Origin: an uncultured SAR86 cluster bacterium
GTDB lineage: Bacteria > Pseudomonadota > Gammaproteobacteria > Magnimaribacterales > AG-339-G14
Length of the DNA: 32,904 bases
Direction of reading: 5' to 3'
Assembly: GCA_902562135.1 (NCBI GenBank)
Contig: CACESE010000012.1
Location: forward strand, 1-32,904
Shown here: in pieces, positions 31,183 to 32,904 of the stretch
Layout of the letters: every line of letters starts with the position of its first letter
How positions within the stretch are numbered: position 1 is the stretch's first letter
Made by a program: the position numbers and the translations under genes
Notes under the pieces: generated by a model
What the model was told of the DNA's origin: nothing
Databases searched by the model: none
The model's input: the letters and a program-made list of their open reading frames with translations, nothing else

Positions 31183-32451
31183 TTACAGAATTTCTTGATT
31201 ATTCATATACGATCTTAAAACTTCAGGGATTGTTACTTTTCCACTAGCATCCTGAAAATTTTCTAATATTGCAGCAATCGTTCTTCCTACAGCTAATCCT
31301 GAGCCATTCAAGGTATGGCATAAAATCTTATCTCCATTATCTTCGGTTCTGATTTTTAATCTCCTTGCTTGAAAATCTTTGTAATTACTGCAAGATGAAA
31401 TTTCTCTATATCTATTTTGACTAGGCAGCCAAACTTCTAAGTCGTATGTCAATGATGAACCAAAGCCAATATCTCCGGAACATAATTTTACTTTTCGATA
31501 AGGCAACTCTAGCAACTTGAGAATTGTTTCTGCGTTTGAAGTGAGCTTTTCCAGTTCTTCACTTGATTTGTCAGGGTGAGTAATTTTTACAAGCTCAACT
31601 TTCTCAAATTGATGTTGTCTGATTATGCCTTTTGTATCTAATCCGTAACTTCCTGCCTCAGATCTAAAGCAAGGAGTATGAGCAACATATGATAGGGTTA
31701 GATCGTCAGATTTTAATATTTCATCCTTGTGGTAATTAGTAACCGGCACTTCCGCAGTTGGAATTAAATACATTTCGCCATCGTCATCTGTTATTTGAAA
31801 TTGATCTTCTTTAAATTTAGGTAGTTGCCCTGTTCCAATTAATGAATCTTTATTAACGATAAATGGAACATATAGCTCCTTGTAACCATGATCATTAATA
31901 TGGGTATTCAACATGAATTGAGTAAGAGCCCTGCTTAAAAGAGCTATAGAGTTTTTAAAAATTACAAACCTTGATTTAGAAATCTTTACAGCCGCCTTAA
32001 AATCCATTCCATCATTTAATATTCCTAATTCTTGATGATCTTTGGGTGAAAAATTAAAAGATGGAATTTCTCCGATTTCCTCTAGAATCTCATTATCTTC
32101 TTCTGATTTACCTTGAGGAACAGATGCATCAACTAAGTTAGGAATTGATAATAAAAAATCATCATATTCTATTTTATTGGTTTGAAATTTTTCTTTTACT
32201 TTTTTTAGTTTATTTGAAATCTCTGAAGCTTTAGCTTTTAGATCTTCAATACTGTCTTTATTTTTTTGTGCACTGCCTATCTCCTTGGCGATTGTATTTT
32301 GTTCAGCTTGATAACTTTCCATTTGTACTTGAAGATCTTTTCGATTTTCCTCAAGTTCATTCCATAACGAGGTATCAAAATCAAAAGCCCTTTTAGAGAG
32401 ATTAGATTTTACTTCTTCAAGATTATTTCTTAAGAGATCAAGATCAATCAT
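31183..32451 (-). CDS. serS: Seryl-tRNA synthetase
   Basis: Class II aminoacyl-tRNA synthetase charging tRNA-Ser (422 aa). The N-terminal long coiled coil (about 25-105), which contacts the long variable arm of tRNA-Ser, is evident from the heptad-rich Glu/Lys sequence. The catalytic domain has motif 2 (PCFRSEAGSYGLDTKGIIRQHQFEKVEL) and motif 3 (LNGSGLAVGRTIAAILEN). IPTAEVPVTNYH is a conserved serine-site block. Its ATG overlaps the lolA stop by 8 bases, so the two are coupled. lolA and serS are also neighbours in other gammaproteobacteria, often with rarA between them (absent here). A tRNA-Ser lies at 27665. Confidence 0.97.
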   Translation of the reverse strand: MIDLDLLRNNLEEVKSNLSKRAFDFDTSLWNELEENRKDLQVQMESYQAEQNTIAKEIGSAQKNKDSIEDLKAKASEISNKLKKVKEKFQTNKIEYDDFLLSIPNLVDASVPQGKSEEDNEILEEIGEIPSFNFSPKDHQELGILNDGMDFKAAVKISKSRFVIFKNSIALLSRALTQFMLNTHINDHGYKELYVPFIVNKDSLIGTGQLPKFKEDQFQITDDDGEMYLIPTAEVPVTNYHKDEILKSDDLTLSYVAHTPCFRSEAGSYGLDTKGIIRQHQFEKVELVKITHPDKSSEELEKLTSNAETILKLLELPYRKVKLCSGDIGFGSSLTYDLEVWLPSQNRYREISSCSNYKDFQARRLKIRTEDNGDKILCHTLNGSGLAVGRTIAAILENFQDASGKVTIPEVLRSYMNNQEIL

Positions 32452-32904
32452 TTTTATTGAATATTAGTAAATCTTTAACTTCATGATTATAACTAAAAGC
32501 AGAATCATTGATCTCTAAAGCTGATACCAGATTTTCTAGATAAATAGTTGAATCATTTAGATTGGGCCCTTGAAAAGACAAACTGTTCAAAACTTCGTTA
32601 TTAAAAACTAATTCAACCTTATTTTTTTTGTCTCTGAGAACACATTTTTTATTATTACAAATTTCTATCTCAAAAGATTTACAAAAATTTTTTTTTGATA
32701 AAAGCATTATGCCTGCTGGAATTTGTTCAATCATCTTTTCTCTATCATATCTAACTGTTTGATCTAAATCGAAATCTGTTTGAAAAATATATTTCTCATT
32801 TATTAAGACTTCACTATTCAAAGGGGCGTCTAAACTTATTTTTAAAAAATTAGGCCTTTTTAATTTAATAGTTCCTGTGATTGTCTCGCGATTATCTAAG
32901 GAAA
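32444..32904 (-). CDS. lolA: Outer-membrane lipoprotein carrier protein LolA (C-terminal part, runs off right edge)
   Basis: The frame is open to the right edge, so the Met at 32821 is internal and the N-terminus with its signal peptide lies outside the window. About 152 residues are visible. At the edge the translation gives NRETITGTIKLKRPNFLKISLDAP, matching the LolA block that precedes the hydrophobic lipoprotein pocket, then LNSEVLINEKYIFQTDFDLDQTVRY. The usual LolA beta-sheet pattern continues to the stop. LolA carries lipoproteins through the periplasm from the LolCD(E) transporter (encoded at 20296-22201) to LolB. The assignment rests on this block and on its place before serS; the C-terminal half is divergent. 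Confidence 0.85.
   Translation of the reverse strand, partial: SLDNRETITGTIKLKRPNFLKISLDAPLNSEVLINEKYIFQTDFDLDQTVRYDREKMIEQIPAGIMLLSKKNFCKSFEIEICNNKKCVLRDKKNKVELVFNNEVLNSLSFQGPNLNDSTIYLENLVSALEINDSAFSYNHEVKDLLIFNKND

Noticed and set aside
32819-32821. Met at 32821 as the start of a 125-residue protein
   Set aside because: The frame is open to the window edge and the upstream residues match LolA, so this Met is internal to a partial gene.
1-32904. CRISPR array, insertion sequence, prophage or toxin-antitoxin locus
   Set aside because: No regularly spaced repeats, transposase or integrase reading frames, or terminal repeats were seen; the tandem small membrane proteins lack toxin-antitoxin features.

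Overview
The window is AT-rich chromosomal DNA from a gammaproteobacterium. Its gene content and streamlined, tightly packed layout suggest a marine, SAR86-like lineage; that placement is inference, since no rRNA is present. Several gene neighbours (nqrA, long-form gap, mfd, csiV, lolC, lolD, exbB, exbD, lpxK, kdsB, murB) also cluster in Pseudomonas-type gammaproteobacteria, as recalled without a search, so this looks like vertically inherited core chromosome with insertions rather than an island. No insertion sequence, prophage, CRISPR array or rRNA operon was seen.

Layout. (1) 1-4349, minus strand: an operon running from a two-subunit acyl-CoA dehydrogenase pair into a long-form GAPDH and then nqrA, which runs off the left edge. 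(2) 4439-8146, plus strand: mfd, apparently lacking the internal domain D3, and csiV. (3) 8118-11851, minus strand: etfB, etfA, nfuA, sbcB; etfBA diverges from the ETF-quinone oxidoreductase gene at 11963-13615 (plus). (4) 27353 down to 13631, minus strand: fourteen genes with no gap over 31 bases: trpS, an unknown gene, an MFS transporter, a 2,4-dienoyl-CoA reductase-like SDR, an aldehyde dehydrogenase, lolC/E, lolD, exbB, exbD, an msbA-lpxK fusion, kdsB, murB, a DUF1285 gene and a small secreted protein. Just upstream is a candidate structured RNA of about 186 nt with its own promoter and a strong terminator that ends 12 bases before the trpS start codon, then a tRNA-Ser(UGA). (5) 27828-29003, minus strand: a GST-like and a VOC-family gene. 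(6) 29221-29714, plus strand: two tandem, mutually similar small membrane proteins separated by a GC-rich hairpin. (7) 29724-32904, minus strand: a small membrane protein, sohB, serS, and lolA running off the right edge.

Functionally the window joins three themes. Fatty-acid oxidation and electron transfer: acyl-CoA dehydrogenases pass electrons to ETF and then ETF-QO, and Na+-NQR feeds the same quinone pool; the dienoyl-CoA reductase and aldehyde dehydrogenase fit lipid or aromatic catabolism. Outer-membrane biogenesis: KdsB, LpxK, MsbA, LolA, LolC/E, LolD and MurB. Translation and maintenance: TrpS, SerS, tRNA-Ser, Mfd, SbcB and NfuA. The points most worth a second look are the MsbA-LpxK fusion, the RNA upstream of trpS, the tandem small membrane proteins, the shortened Mfd, and the dienoyl-CoA reductase with Trp at the catalytic Tyr position.
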